Positions 27,750 through 37,316 are shown, counted from the first letter of the stretch. The stretch is 64,000 nt of DNA from Roseiarcus sp963805295 (GCA_963805295.1 CAWDTW010000088.1:1-64000), one strand, 5' to 3'. A program made the numbers and translations. The notes: generated by a model from the sequence alone, not told the origin.

Positions 27750-28286
27750 CGCCGTCCCATGAAAGCAACCGCGGCGCCCGAGAAAGGCGGGCCCCGCACC
27801 AATCGCGACATTCGCGCAGTCCAGGTCCAGCTCATTGACGCCGAGGGTAACAATCGCGGCGTCGTCGATCTTGCAGAGGCGCAGCAGCTCGCCGACGAGG
27901 CGGCGCTCGATCTGGTCGAAATCGTTCCCAACGCGACCCCGCCCGTCTGCAAGATCCTCGATTTCGGAAAATTCCGCTTTCTCGAGCAGAAGAAATCGGC
28001 CGAGGCGCGCAAGCGCCAGAAGGTGGTCGAGATCAAGGAGATCAAGCTGCGTCCGGGCATCGACGACCACGACTACGAAGTGAAGATGCGCTCGGTGCGC
28101 CGTTTCTTCGACGAAGGCGACAAGGTGAAGGTGACGCTGCGCTTCCGCGGCCGCGAGATGGCGCACCAGGACATCGGCTTCAAGCTCCTCCAGCGGGTGA
28201 GGACCGAGACCGCGCCCATCGCCAAGGTCGAGGCCGAGCCGTCGATGGAAGGCCGCCAGATGACCATGGTTCTGGCGCCCAAGTAA
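27747..28286 (+). CDS. infC: Translation initiation factor IF-3, ATT start
   Basis: IF-3 binds the 30S subunit and checks start-codon pairing. The protein contains NRDIRAVQVQLIDAEGNNRG, ALDLVEIVPNATPPVCKILD and KFRFLEQKKSAEARKRQKVV in the N-domain, and KVTLRFRGREMAHQDIGFKL in the C-domain. A good Shine-Dalgarno AGGAG (27736-27740) sits seven bases before an ATT codon at 27747 that is in frame (I-R-R-P-M-K). The first ATG, at 27759, is too far from it. infC is known for rare ATT/ATA starts through which IF-3 represses its own translation, so I chose 27747. Confidence 0.93.
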   Translation: MRRPMKATAAPEKGGPRTNRDIRAVQVQLIDAEGNNRGVVDLAEAQQLADEAALDLVEIVPNATPPVCKILDFGKFRFLEQKKSAEARKRQKVVEIKEIKLRPGIDDHDYEVKMRSVRRFFDEGDKVKVTLRFRGREMAHQDIGFKLLQRVRTETAPIAKVEAEPSMEGRQMTMVLAPK

Positions 28287-28330
28287 CCGCCCGATCACAC
28301 TTGGCGGCGGCATAGGATTTCAGCATTCGG

Positions 28331-28375
28331 GGCCGCTTTTCGCGGCCGGGGACATTCGCGCCGGCGGTCCTTTTT
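28331..28375 (+). terminator. Putative terminator downstream of infC
   Basis: A perfect GGCCGC/GCGGCC stem with a TTTTC loop (28331-28347) is followed about 20 bases later by a T run (28371-28375). The T run is not adjacent to the stem, so this is a moderate candidate only. Confidence 0.4.
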
Positions 28376-28401
28376 AGCCGGCGGCGCGCGAGGGCGGAAG
28401 T

Positions 28402-29619
28402 TTGACCACAGCGCCGACCTATGGCGAGGGCGTCGCCGAACGGCGGAAAACCGCGCAGACGGCGTCGCTCGGCGTGCTCTTCGCCGTCAGCGCCTCGCAC
28501 CTGCTCAACGACACGATGCAGTCGCTGGCGCCGGCGCTCTATCCGGTCTTCCGCGACAGGATGGCGCTGACCTTCTTCGAGACGGGCGTCATCACCTTCG
28601 TCTTCCAGACCTCGGCTTCGCTCCTGCAGCCCCTCATCGGCCTCGCCGCCGACCGACGGCCGATGAACTTCCTCCTGCCGGTCGGCATGGCGTTCACCTT
28701 GATCGGCCTCGTCGGGCTCGCCTTCGCCGGCCGCTATCCGCCGCTGCTCGCCTCGGTCGCGGTGATCGGGATCGGCAGCGCGGTCTTCCACCCCGAGGCC
28801 TCGCGCGTCGCCCGCGCGGCGTCGGGCGGGCGGCACGGCTTCGCCCAGAGCCTCTTTCAGGTCGGCGGCAATTTCGGCCAGTCCACCGGACCGCTGCTCG
28901 CCGCCTTCGTCGTCGTGCCGTTCGGGCAGCGTTCGGTGCTCGCCTTCACCGCCCTCGCCGCGGTCGCGGTCGCGCTGCTCGCCCGGGTCAGCCGCTGGCA
29001 CAGGGGGCAGCGGTCCCGACGCCAACAGGCCGAGGCCGCCCCCGGTCCGAGGCGTTCGCGCGCCACGGTCGTCTGGACCATCACGGCGCTGATCGTGCTC
29101 CTCTTCTCGAAGGTGCTCTATATGTCGAGCATCAGCAGCTATTACACCTTCTACCTGATGGGCCAGTTCGGCGTGTCGCTGCAGACGGCGCAGGTGATGC
29201 TGTTCGTCTTCCTGGCCGCGGTCGCGGCCGGGACGTTCCTCGGCGGCTCGCTGACCGACCGGCTCGGGCCGAAGACCATCATCTGGGGCTCGATCTTCGG
29301 CGTCCTGCCCTTCACCCTCATCCTGCCCCATCTCGGCCTCGTCGGCACGGCGTTCAACTCGGTCGCGATCGGCCTCGTGTTGTCGTCGGCCTTCTCGGCG
29401 ATCGTCGTCTATGCGCAGGAGCTCACCCCGGGCAACGTCGGAGCGGTGGCGGGCCTCTTCTTCGGCCTCTCGTTCGGTCTCGGCGGCGTCGGCGCGGCGC
29501 TGCTCGGCATGGTCGCCGACTATACCAGCCTAAAATTCGTCTACCAGATCTGCGCCTTCTTGCCGGCGATCGGCTTCATCGCCGCCTTCCTGCCGAGCCC
29601 GCGGCCGAAAGCCGCCTGA
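28402..29619 (+). CDS. fsr: Fosmidomycin-resistance-like MFS exporter
   Basis: This is a 405-residue major facilitator of the Fsr group. Diagnostic stretches are SASHLLNDTMQSLAPALYPV, FVFQTSASLLQPLIGLAADR, GIGSAVFHPEASRVARAASG and GRHGFAQSLFQVGGNFGQST, nearly as in E. coli Fsr. About 12 hydrophobic segments are visible with a charged central loop (RRQQAEAAPGPRRS). The start is a TTG at 28402 with a GGAAG-like site upstream; no ATG precedes the conserved sequence. Natural substrate is unknown. It converges with topA. Confidence 0.88.
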   Translation: MTTAPTYGEGVAERRKTAQTASLGVLFAVSASHLLNDTMQSLAPALYPVFRDRMALTFFETGVITFVFQTSASLLQPLIGLAADRRPMNFLLPVGMAFTLIGLVGLAFAGRYPPLLASVAVIGIGSAVFHPEASRVARAASGGRHGFAQSLFQVGGNFGQSTGPLLAAFVVVPFGQRSVLAFTALAAVAVALLARVSRWHRGQRSRRQQAEAAPGPRRSRATVVWTITALIVLLFSKVLYMSSISSYYTFYLMGQFGVSLQTAQVMLFVFLAAVAAGTFLGGSLTDRLGPKTIIWGSIFGVLPFTLILPHLGLVGTAFNSVAIGLVLSSAFSAIVVYAQELTPGNVGAVAGLFFGLSFGLGGVGAALLGMVADYTSLKFVYQICAFLPAIGFIAAFLPSPRPKAA

Positions 29620-29689
29620 CCTGACCCGGCCCGGAGGCTATCGGCGACGGCCTCGACAATAGCGCTCGCTCGGGCGCTCGCTTGGCCGC

Positions 29690-32519
29690 TCACTTGCGCT
29701 TGGCCGAGGCTCTCAGTTTCGCCTTGGGCGCGCCCTTGGCCGCGGGCTTGTTCGCGGCGGCGGGCTTCGCCTTCGCCGGCGCGCTCTTGCTCGGCGCCTG
29801 CTTGACCGGCGCCTTGCGCGCTGACGGCGCGGGCTTGCCCTCGCGCTCGGCGATCAGGTCGAGCGCCTCGCCGAGCGAAATCGAGGCGGGCCGCATGGAT
29901 TTGGGGATGGTCGCGTTGACCTTGCCCCAGTTGACATAGGCGCCGAACCGGCCGTCGCGCACGGTCACCGGCCCGCCGCTCGGATGCTCGCCGATGAGGC
30001 GTCCGGAGACGCCGCCGCCGGCGGCCTTGGCTTTCAAGAGCGCGACCGCGTCGTCGAGCGAGAGATTGGCCGGATCGGTCCCCTTGGGAATGGTCGCGTT
30101 GATCTTGCCGTGGTTGACATAAGATCCGAACCGGCCCTGCTTGACGCTGACCGGCCCGCCGTCGGGATGCTCGCCGAGAACCCGGCCCGCTCCGCCGCCG
30201 AAGCGCGAGGCGCCCGCGCCGCTCTCCTTGGCGACGACGAGGTCGATCGCCCGGTTGGCGCCGACCTCCAGGACGTCGTCGTCGCGGCCGAGGTTGGCGT
30301 AAGTCTTGCCGTGCTGCACATAGGCGCCGTAGCGGCCGATGCCGGCCAGAATCGGCTCGCCGCTCGTCGGATGGCGCGCGACCTCGCGCGGTAGCGACAA
30401 GAGCGCCAGCGCCTTCTCCAGCGTCACGTCCTCGGATTTGAGGCCGCGCGGCAACGAGGAGCGCTTCGGCTTCTCGCCCTCGCCCTGCTGCACGTAGTCG
30501 CCGAAGCGGCCGGTGCGGAGCGTGATCTCCTCGCCCGAATCCGGATCCTCGCCGAGCACCCGCACGCCCGGGTCGGTCGCCCTCGCCGCTTTCGGCGCCG
30601 CTCGGCGACAGGACCCGAGTGAACTTGCATTCGGGATAGTTCGAGCAGCCGATGAAGGCGCCGAACTTGCCGAGCTTCAGCGACAATTGCCCCTTGCCGC
30701 AGACCGGGCAGAGGCGCGAATCGACCCCGTCGCCGCGCTCGGGGAAAATGTGCGGTCCCAGAAGCTCGTTGAGGCTGTCGAGCACCTGTCCGGTGCGCAG
30801 GTCCTTGATGTCGCCGACGGCGCCGGAAAAGTCGTTCCAGAAGTCGCGGAGCAGCGCCTTCCAGTCGATCTCGCTGTTGGAGACCTGGTCGAGCTTCTCC
30901 TCGAGATCGGCGGTGAAGTCGTAACCGACGTACTTGGTGAAGAAGGACTCCAGGAAGGCCGTCACCAGCCGGCCCTTGTCCTCAGGGATCAGCCGCTTCT
31001 TTTCCAGCCGCACATAGTCGCGCTCGCGCAGCACCGCGATGGTGGAGGCGTAGGTCGAGGGGCGGCCGATGCCGAGCTCCTCCATGCGCTTGACCAGCGT
31101 CGCCTCGGTGTAGCGCGGCGGCGGCTCGGTGAAATGCTGGCTGGCCTCGATCCGCTCCTTGGTCAGCCGCTCGCCCTCGCTCATGGCGGGCAGACGGCTC
31201 GACTCCTCGTCCTCCTCGTCGTCGCGGCCCTCCTGATAGAGGGCGAGGAAGCCGGGGAAGCGCACAACCTGGCCGCTCGCGCGGAAGTCGAGCTTGCGCC
31301 GGCCCGCCTCGGCCAGGATGTCGACCGTGGTGCGCTCGAGCTCGGCGCTCTCCATCTGGCAGGCGATGGTGCGGGTCCAGATGAGTTCGTAGAGTTTGGC
31401 CTGCTCGGGCTCGAGATGGCGGGCGACGTCGCGGGGCCGGCGCGTCATGTCGGTCGGGCGGATCGCCTCGTGCGCCTCCTGGGCGTTCTTCGCCTTGGCG
31501 GTATATTTGCGCGGCGCGTCCGGCACGTAGGCGTCGCCGAAATCCTTGCCGATCAGCCGGCGCGCGGCCGAGACCGCCTCGGGCGCGAGGTCGACGCCGT
31601 CGGTGCGCATGTAGGTGATGAGTCCGACCGCGCCGTCGCCGATGTCGACGCCCTCGTAGAGGCGCTGGGCGATCTGCATGGTGCGGGCCGGCGCGAGGCC
31701 GAGCTTGCGCGAGGCCTCCTGCTGCAGGGTGGAGGTGGTGAAGGGCGGATAGGGATGGCGCTTGACCGGCTTCGATTCGACCGCCGCGACCGAGAATTTC
31801 GCGCCCTCCAGCGCCGTCCTGAAGGCCTCCGCCTCCGCGCCCGAGCCGACGTCGAGGCGGCTGATCTTCTTGCCGTCGGCGCCGACGAGGCGGGCCGCAA
31901 ACGGCGCGCCAGCCTGCGTTTTGAGATGGGCGACGATCGACCAGTATTCGCGCGCCACGAATTTTTCGATCTCGAGCTCGCGGTCGCATACGATCCGCAG
32001 CGCGACCGACTGCACGCGGCCGGCCGAGCGCGCCCCGGGCAGCTTTCGCCACAGAACCGGCGACAGGGTGAAGCCGACCAGATAGTCGAGCGCGCGGCGC
32101 GCCCGATAGGCGTCGACCAGCGCCTCGTCGATCTCGCGCGGATGGCGCATCGCCTCCTGGACCGCGTCTTTGGTGACGGCGTTGAACACCACCCGGTCGA
32201 CGCGCTTGTCCTTCAAGAGTTTCTTGTTCGTGAGGATTTCATGGATGTGCCAGGAGATCGCCTCGCCCTCGCGATCCGGGTCGGTCGCGAGAATGACCCG
32301 ATCCGCGTTCTTGACCGCCCCGCCGATGTCGCTGAGCCGCTTGGCGGCCTTGGCGTCGACCTCCCAGCGCATGGCGAAATCGTCGTCCGGATCGACCGAG
32401 CCGTCCTTGGCGGCGAGGTCGCGCACATGGCCGAAGGAGGCGTAGACGCCGTAATCCTTGCCCAGGTACTTGTTGATGGTCTTGGCCTTTGCGGGCGACT
32501 CGACGATCACGACTTTCAT
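29690..32519 (-). CDS. topA: DNA topoisomerase I, one frameshift
   Basis: TopA relaxes negative supercoils. The Toprim domain begins MKVVIVESPAKAKTINKYLG and carries ILATDPDREGEAISWHIHEI. The active-site tyrosine lies in VGLITYMRTDGVDLAPEAVS. A four-cysteine zinc ribbon follows (CPVCGKGQLSLKLGKFGAFI then GCSNYPECKF). The frame shifts once near 30598, after which topoisomerase C-terminal repeats appear (GRFGDYVQQGEG, GRYGAYVQHGKT, GRFGSYVNHGKI, GRFGAYVNWGKV). The tail is Lys/Ala/Pro-rich, as in alphaproteobacterial TopA. The gene is essential, so the shift is most likely an error. Confidence 0.93.
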
Positions 32520-32661
32520 TCGACATCAATCCTTCGGCGGCGTACCCCGACCGGGCCGAGCCGCGCAACGAGTTGGGCGCGGGATATGGAGACGCGAGGG
32601 CCGCATGTCAAATCGGCGCCGGGCCACAATCGACTGCGCGGGGCGAGAACAGGGTCTGCGA

Positions 32662-32730
32662 TCAGACGGCGGCCTCGATGTCCGTCAGGGAAAAATCATC
32701 GCCCTTGAAGAGCAGCGCGGCGCGGACTAT
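32662..32730 (-). pseudogene. Possible VapC (PIN-domain) C-terminal remnant
   Basis: A short minus-strand frame ends ALLFKGDDFSLTDIEAAV before a TGA at 32662. This closely resembles the LLFKGxDFxxTDI C-terminus of VapC-type PIN toxins. The sequence before it does not continue the domain, so it is at most a remnant, cut off next to the IS66 element. The rest of 32520-32860 shows no gene. Confidence 0.35.
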
Positions 32731-32814
32731 GGCTTGTCTCGGTCCTTCCTTCGAAGGCCCTATCGTCGGGGTTTTTGTCGTCCGGCCTTGAACCGGTGTC
32801 GCGAGGCCGCAGCA

Positions 32815-34365
32815 CAGTTACCAATACCAAAAAATCTCGATGCCCAGCTTTGTTGAGCGGGCTATGCAAATCGGAGGCGGGCGACCAGATCGGTGGGGCT
32901 GGCCATCAAGGTCTCGATGAGGTTCCAGCCGTGTTTTCGGGCGGTTGATATGACGGAGCGAAGGGTGGCGAAATCGGCGGCCCCGTCGGGGGTTCGGAAC
33001 CCGCCGGAGATTTTCTGCTTCACCTTCATCATTCGGCCATCCCGCTCGGCCTCGTTGTTGGTGAAGGGGACGGCGAGTTCGTGAAGGAAGCGCAAAGTGT
33101 CTTCCTTGCGGGTTTGCAAGCGTAAGAGGAGATTGTGGCCGGTTCGGCGGGGTTTTCGTCCGCGCCGCTCGCCGCCGCTGTTCTTTGGCGCTCGCGCGAC
33201 CGGGTTTTGCGCCTCGTGAAAGGCCAATCCTTGAGCGACGACGGCGTCGTATCGGCGTTCGATGAGCGCGATCAATCGGGGTTCGAGAGGAAGGCCGCGT
33301 TCGCGCGCCAGGCGGGCGGCGTGACAGGCGCGACGCAGCAAGCGCTGCATCTGGCGCGCCCAATCCTCTTTCTCGATTTCGACCAGCGCCTTCAGTTCGC
33401 GCAGGTGGTGGGCGTTGCAAAGCGCATGCAACACGCCCTGCATCGTATAGTAGGGCTTCCAGTGATCGTGGACGACGACGCCGACGACATTGGCCAACAT
33501 CTCGCCGCGCTTGGCGCAAGTGCGATAGAACGTCAGCAAGGTGGTGCAGGCGATATGCAGCCATTGCGTCTTGCCGCCGATGCGGAAGCCGGTTTCGTCC
33601 ATATGTTTGACCGGCGCTTTGGCGACGAGGTCGCGCAGCGCTTCGGCGAAGCTGCGCAGACGCCCCGCGCAATTGCGGCTCATGGCGGCGATCGTGCCGG
33701 CGGCGAGCTTCACGGCGAACAGATCGGCCATCAGTTCGACGAGCCGATCCTCGGGCAACAGTTGATAGTGCAGGAGATAGACCGCAAAGGCGGCGATCCT
33801 GACGCCATATTGCGCCGGCGCCCTGACGTCCTCGGGAAACGCCGCCCGCGTCGACGCCCCGCAAGCCTCGCATCGGCACGAAAACGCCCGGTGCTCGGTG
33901 ACCACGAGAGGTCGCGGTTCGGGCAGATCGAACACCTGACGCGCGGCGTATTCCCCGGACGCGCCGGGCGTCAGCGGCTCCCCGCATCCCGAGCAGACCG
34001 GTGGGTAATGCTCGATCACATGGTCGGGTTTGGCGACTTGGCGGAGAGTCTCGCCGTCGTGACCGGGTTGAGCGCCCGACGTCTTACCCGAACGCTCGCG
34101 CAGGCTGCTGACCCGCGCCGGCTTCTTCAAACCATCGCTCGACGGCGGCTTGGAACTGTTCGAGCTGTTCAACCCGAGCCGACGCTCCAACTCGGCGATC
34201 CGCGCCTTCAAAGCCGCGTTCTCCACCGAAAGCGTTTAAATCAGCGCAGCAAGCTCTTCCCGCGAGGGCTCAATCGGTAATTCGCGAGTCATCCGATGCT
34301 TAAATCGGAACCCGAGTCCCCTGTCGAGAAAAACTTCCCGCAACCAAAAATCGGATCAAAACGGA
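32815..34365 (-). mobile_element. IS66-family element C, ends approximate
   Basis: The third IS66-type transposase gene in the window sits between topA and a methyltransferase gene. I could not read terminal inverted repeats or a target duplication with confidence. No tnpA/tnpB is present. Confidence 0.55.
32862..34292 (-). CDS. IS66-family transposase, premature stop at codon 19
   Basis: The natural start at 34292 reads MTRELPIEPSREELAALI and then a TAA (34236-34238), in frame with the rest: LSVENAALKARIAELERRLG, LNSSNSSKPPSSDGLKKPAR, KAPVKHMDETGFRIGGKTQW, LCNAHHLRELKALVEIEKED and LAVPFTNNEAERDGRMMKVK. A GTG at 34226 just after the stop could restart translation and would lose only the N-terminal 22 residues. 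It is related to the copy at 22373 but clearly distinct. Confidence 0.85.
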
Positions 34366-34401
34366 GCGACCTGGGCAAAATCTCTTCTAAGGGAGGTAGC
34401 G

Positions 34402-35457
34402 ATGGTGGACGAGACCAAGCTGAACCAGTTCATTGGCAAGATTCTGGGCGATCTCGGCGGCGCTTTTAGCGTGCCCCTGGTGCGAATGGGCGACAAGCTC
34501 GGCCTCTACAAGGCGCTCAACCAGCACGGCCCGATGACGCCGGGGGAGCTGGCGGTGAAGACCAATGTCGCCGAGCGCTATGCGCGGGAGTGGCTGTCGC
34601 ATCAGGCCGCGTCCGGCTATCTCGAATACGACCCCGCTTCCGGCAAGTTCACCCTGCCGCCGGAACAGGCCATGGTGTTCGCCGAGACCGACAGTCCCGT
34701 CTATTTGCAGGGCGCTTTCGACGCCGCTGTGGTGATGATGGAGAACCAGGCGCTGGTCGAGCCGGCCTTCCGCAGCGGCAAAGGAGTCGGCTGGGGCGAC
34801 CAGTCGCAGTGTCTGTTCTGCACGACGGGACGGTTCTTCCGTCCAGGCTATCAGAACAATCTGGTGTCCTCGTGGCTGCCGGCGCTCGACGGCGTCGTGG
34901 CGAAGCTCGAGCGTGGCGGGGCCGTCGCCGACGTCGGCTGCGGGCACGGATTTTCGACCATATTCATGGCGAAAGCCTTCCCGAAATCCACCTTTGTCGG
35001 TTACGACTTTCACCCCGCCTCGGTGGAGCAAGCGCGGGTCCACGCCGAGCAGCACGGTGTGACCGCTAATTTGAAGTTTGAAATCGCCTTGGCGAAGGAA
35101 TTTCCCGGCAAGGACCTGGACCTCGTGACCTTCTTCGACTGCCTGCACGATATGGGTGATCCGGTCGGCGCCGCGCAGCATGTGCGCCAGACGTTGAAGC
35201 CCGGCGGAAGCTGGATGATCGTCGAGCCAGCGGCCGGCGACCGGTTGGAGGACAATTTCAATCCGGTCAGCCGGATGTTCTACGCCGCCTCAACCATGAT
35301 CTGCGTGCCGACCTCGCTCGATCAGCCGGTCGGAGCGGCGTTTGGGGCGCAGGCTGGCTTTGCCAAGCTGTCGTCCGCAATCACGCAAGGCGGGTTCAGC
35401 AGAGTGCGCAAGGCAACGGAAACACCGTTCAACATGATCCTGGAGGCGCGGCCCTGA
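34402..35457 (+). CDS. SAM-dependent class I methyltransferase with winged-helix N-terminus
   Basis: A 351-residue protein. The N-terminal 110 residues (LGDLGGAFSVPLVRMGDKLG, LYKALNQHGPMTPGELAVKT, VAERYAREWLSHQAASGYLE) form a winged-helix dimerisation domain as in plant-type O-methyltransferases and Rv2258c-like proteins. The SAM-binding motif I is GGAVADVGCGHGFSTIFMAK; motif II region is LDLVTFFDCLHDMGDPVGAA. An AGGGAGG ribosome-binding site precedes the ATG. Substrate is unknown. The gene stands alone between IS66 C and pyrB. Confidence 0.85.
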   Translation: MVDETKLNQFIGKILGDLGGAFSVPLVRMGDKLGLYKALNQHGPMTPGELAVKTNVAERYAREWLSHQAASGYLEYDPASGKFTLPPEQAMVFAETDSPVYLQGAFDAAVVMMENQALVEPAFRSGKGVGWGDQSQCLFCTTGRFFRPGYQNNLVSSWLPALDGVVAKLERGGAVADVGCGHGFSTIFMAKAFPKSTFVGYDFHPASVEQARVHAEQHGVTANLKFEIALAKEFPGKDLDLVTFFDCLHDMGDPVGAAQHVRQTLKPGGSWMIVEPAAGDRLEDNFNPVSRMFYAASTMICVPTSLDQPVGAAFGAQAGFAKLSSAITQGGFSRVRKATETPFNMILEARP

Positions 35458-35674
35458 CCCGCCGGGGGACGTAGAATCCGCCGCGCCAGGAGCTGGGGCG
35501 ACTGCGGCTGTCAGTTTTTGGCGCTGGTGGGGACGACCGCGCGACCGATCGGGCCCGCCACAGGTCGCTGCGCCAATCGGCTTCGGCTATACGCCTCCTG
35601 GTAGCCCGCTCGGGTGAGCGCCGCGCGCGGCCGGGTTGCCCGGCCGCGCCGCGGCGCCTATACCGTTGGCTTCG

Positions 35675-36619
35675 ATGATCTCATCCCCGCCCGTCTTTTC
35701 ACACCGCCATCTGCTCGGCATCGAGCCTCTGTCGCGCCCCGAGATCGAGGCGCTGCTCGATCTTTCCGACGAGGCGGTCGCCATCTCGCGCCAGGTCGAG
35801 AAGAAGCGCGCCACCTTGCGCGGGCGCACCCAGATCAATCTCTTCTTCGAGGCCTCGACCCGAACCCAGTCCTCGTTCGAACTCGCGGGCAAGCGGCTCG
35901 GCGCCGACGTGATGAACATGGCCGTCGGGGCCTCCAGCGTCAAAAAGGGCGAGACGCTGATCGACACCGCCATGACCCTCAACGCCATGCGGCCCGACAT
36001 TCTCGTCGTGCGCCACCATGCGGCCGGCGCGGTGTCGCTGCTCGCGCGAAAAGTCGACTGCTCGGTCATCAACGCCGGCGACGGCGCGCACGAGCATCCG
36101 ACCCAGGCGCTCCTCGACGCGCTGACCATCCGCCGCAATCTCGGCCGCATCGAGGGCCTCACCGTCGCCATCTGCGGCGACATTTTGCATTCGCGCGTCG
36201 CCCGCTCGAACATCCTGCTGCTCGGCAAGCTCGGCGCTTACGTTCGCGTCGTCGGCCCCTCGACGCTCCTGCCGGCAGGCGTCGAGCAAATGGGCGTGGA
36301 AGTCTGCCGCGACATGCGTTCGGGGCTGAAGGACGCCGACATCGTGATGACGCTGCGCCTGCAGCGCGAGCGGATGAGCGGCGCCTTCGTGCCGAGCACA
36401 AAAGAATATTTCCGCTATTTCGGCCTCGACCAGGAGAAGCTTGCCTTCGCGAAGCCCGGCGCGCTGGTGATGCATCCCGGGCCGATGAACCGCGGCGTCG
36501 AGATCGACACCCTCATCGCCGACGGCCCGCAATCGCTCATCCGCGAGCAGGTCGAGATGGGCGTTGCGGTCCGGATGGCGGTGCTGGAGGCGCTGGCGCG
36601 CAACCTGCCGAACGGGTGA
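35675..36619 (+). CDS. pyrB: Aspartate carbamoyltransferase catalytic chain
   Basis: ATCase condenses carbamoyl phosphate with aspartate in pyrimidine synthesis. Motifs: carbamoyl-phosphate-binding FFEASTRTQSSFELAGKRLG, SSVKKGETLIDTAMTLNAMR, VINAGDGAHEHPTQALLDAL and aspartate-binding VMHPGPMNRGVEIDTLIADG. The start MISSPPVFSHRHLLGIEPLS at 35675 fits the family; the ATG at 35636 would add a non-conserved stretch. Length of 314 residues is normal. In many alphaproteobacteria pyrC follows; here the next 700 bases are repeats. Confidence 0.94.
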   Translation: MISSPPVFSHRHLLGIEPLSRPEIEALLDLSDEAVAISRQVEKKRATLRGRTQINLFFEASTRTQSSFELAGKRLGADVMNMAVGASSVKKGETLIDTAMTLNAMRPDILVVRHHAAGAVSLLARKVDCSVINAGDGAHEHPTQALLDALTIRRNLGRIEGLTVAICGDILHSRVARSNILLLGKLGAYVRVVGPSTLLPAGVEQMGVEVCRDMRSGLKDADIVMTLRLQRERMSGAFVPSTKEYFRYFGLDQEKLAFAKPGALVMHPGPMNRGVEIDTLIADGPQSLIREQVEMGVAVRMAVLEALARNLPNG

Positions 36620-36757
36620 GCGGAGCGGGGATTTTCCGCCTCGTCGCCTTGTCGAAACGCGGCTTCAAAAAAGGCGTATGACGCGAGGCGGACACAGCGC
36701 CGCCCTGTGGAATTGTCCTTCGAGGCCCAAGCCGGCGGCTAACAACGATTCCCGGCT

Positions 36758-36842
36758 CCCGCGCAAAAGCTCCCTGTTCCCGCGCAAATGCTCCCTGTTC
36801 CCGCGCAAAAGCTCCCTGTTCTCTGAAATAAAACTCCCTGTT
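36758..36842 (+). repeat. Four tandem 21-bp repeats
   Basis: Unit CCCGCGCAAAAGCTCCCTGT plus T at 36758-36778, 36779-36799 (one base change) and 36800-36820, with a degenerate fourth copy to 36842. The 21-bp period equals seven codons. Similar 21-mers occur near 46561-46644 and, degenerate, near 22325-22352. Confidence 0.88.
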
Positions 36843-36963
36843 TTGCGGACTGAAGCGGCGGTCGACGAGCGCCTTCGTCCCGACGTCCGCAGCGCGCCGG
36901 CGCCATGGCGGCGCCCGTCTGGCGCCGCGCCGGTTCCCCGCCCGATAGGCGGTGTGAAATTTC

Positions 36964-36992
36964 TTGGCGAAAGTCGGCTTTTGTGCTACATT
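36964..36992 (+). promoter_or_regulatory. Promoter-like -35/-10 pair
   Basis: TTGGCG at 36964-36969, a 17-bp spacer, and TACATT at 36987-36992. The same arrangement with TTGGCC, 17 bp and TATGTC occurs in the copy at 22179-22207 (minus strand). Conservation of both boxes and the spacer supports a real sigma-70-type promoter driving the small ORF at 37017. Confidence 0.6.
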
Positions 36993-37016
36993 TGTTCTCC
37001 TTCAGAAAGGCGCGCA

Positions 37017-37205
37017 ATGACCGCTTTGGCTTCACACCGTTCCGCGGCGCTCTCGCCCGCCGCCCGCGCGTTGCGCCTCCAGCGCATCTTCGCACGTCAT
37101 TCTGTCATGCTGCGCTCGCGGGCATCGAGACTGGCGACCGCCGGCGCAAGCGTCCCTGGATCCCCGCTTTCGCGAGGACGACACAGTCCGAGGATAACCC
37201 ATTGA
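37017..37205 (+). CDS. Small ORF downstream of the conserved promoter, unknown
   Basis: The ORF MTALASHRSAALSPAARALR continues to 37205 (62 residues), preceded by an AAGG site. From about 37095 the DNA matches a widespread genomic repeat whose translations read PGSPLSRGR or, on the other strand, LAKAGIQGR. The C-terminal half is therefore probably repeat DNA read through by chance. The first 25 residues may be real. Confidence 0.3.
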   Translation: MTALASHRSAALSPAARALRLQRIFARHSVMLRSRASRLATAGASVPGSPLSRGRHSPRITH

Positions 37206-37316
37206 AATCGCTCAAAACGGCAATTGACGGGCCTTGCCACGAGTTGGCATGATTGTGCGGTTGGCGCCGCATCCGCTTGGCGTCGGCGCCACGCCCTCTG
37301 GGCCCGAGCCATTCGT

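Larger units (their letters stand above)
36740..37016 (+). repeat. Dispersed repeat locus, copy 2
   Basis: The locus has tandem 21-mers (36758-36842), a GC-rich spacer, and a promoter-like motif just before a small ORF. The same layout is found on the minus strand at 22100-22352, where the promoter region is about two-thirds identical by eye (shared GTGAAA, CTTGGC, AAAGTC, TGTGCTA and TGTTC blocks). Confidence 0.65.

Noticed and set aside
30513..32708. 731-codon plus-strand open frame
   Set aside because: It is antisense to topA with shadow-like composition; topA has clear catalytic motifs.
36758..36842. CRISPR array
   Set aside because: The 21-bp units are directly adjacent with no spacers, so this is a tandem repeat.
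37095..37205. C-terminal half of the small ORF as a conserved protein
   Set aside because: The DNA matches a widespread intergenic repeat that is open in several frames, so protein similarity here is likely to be an artefact.
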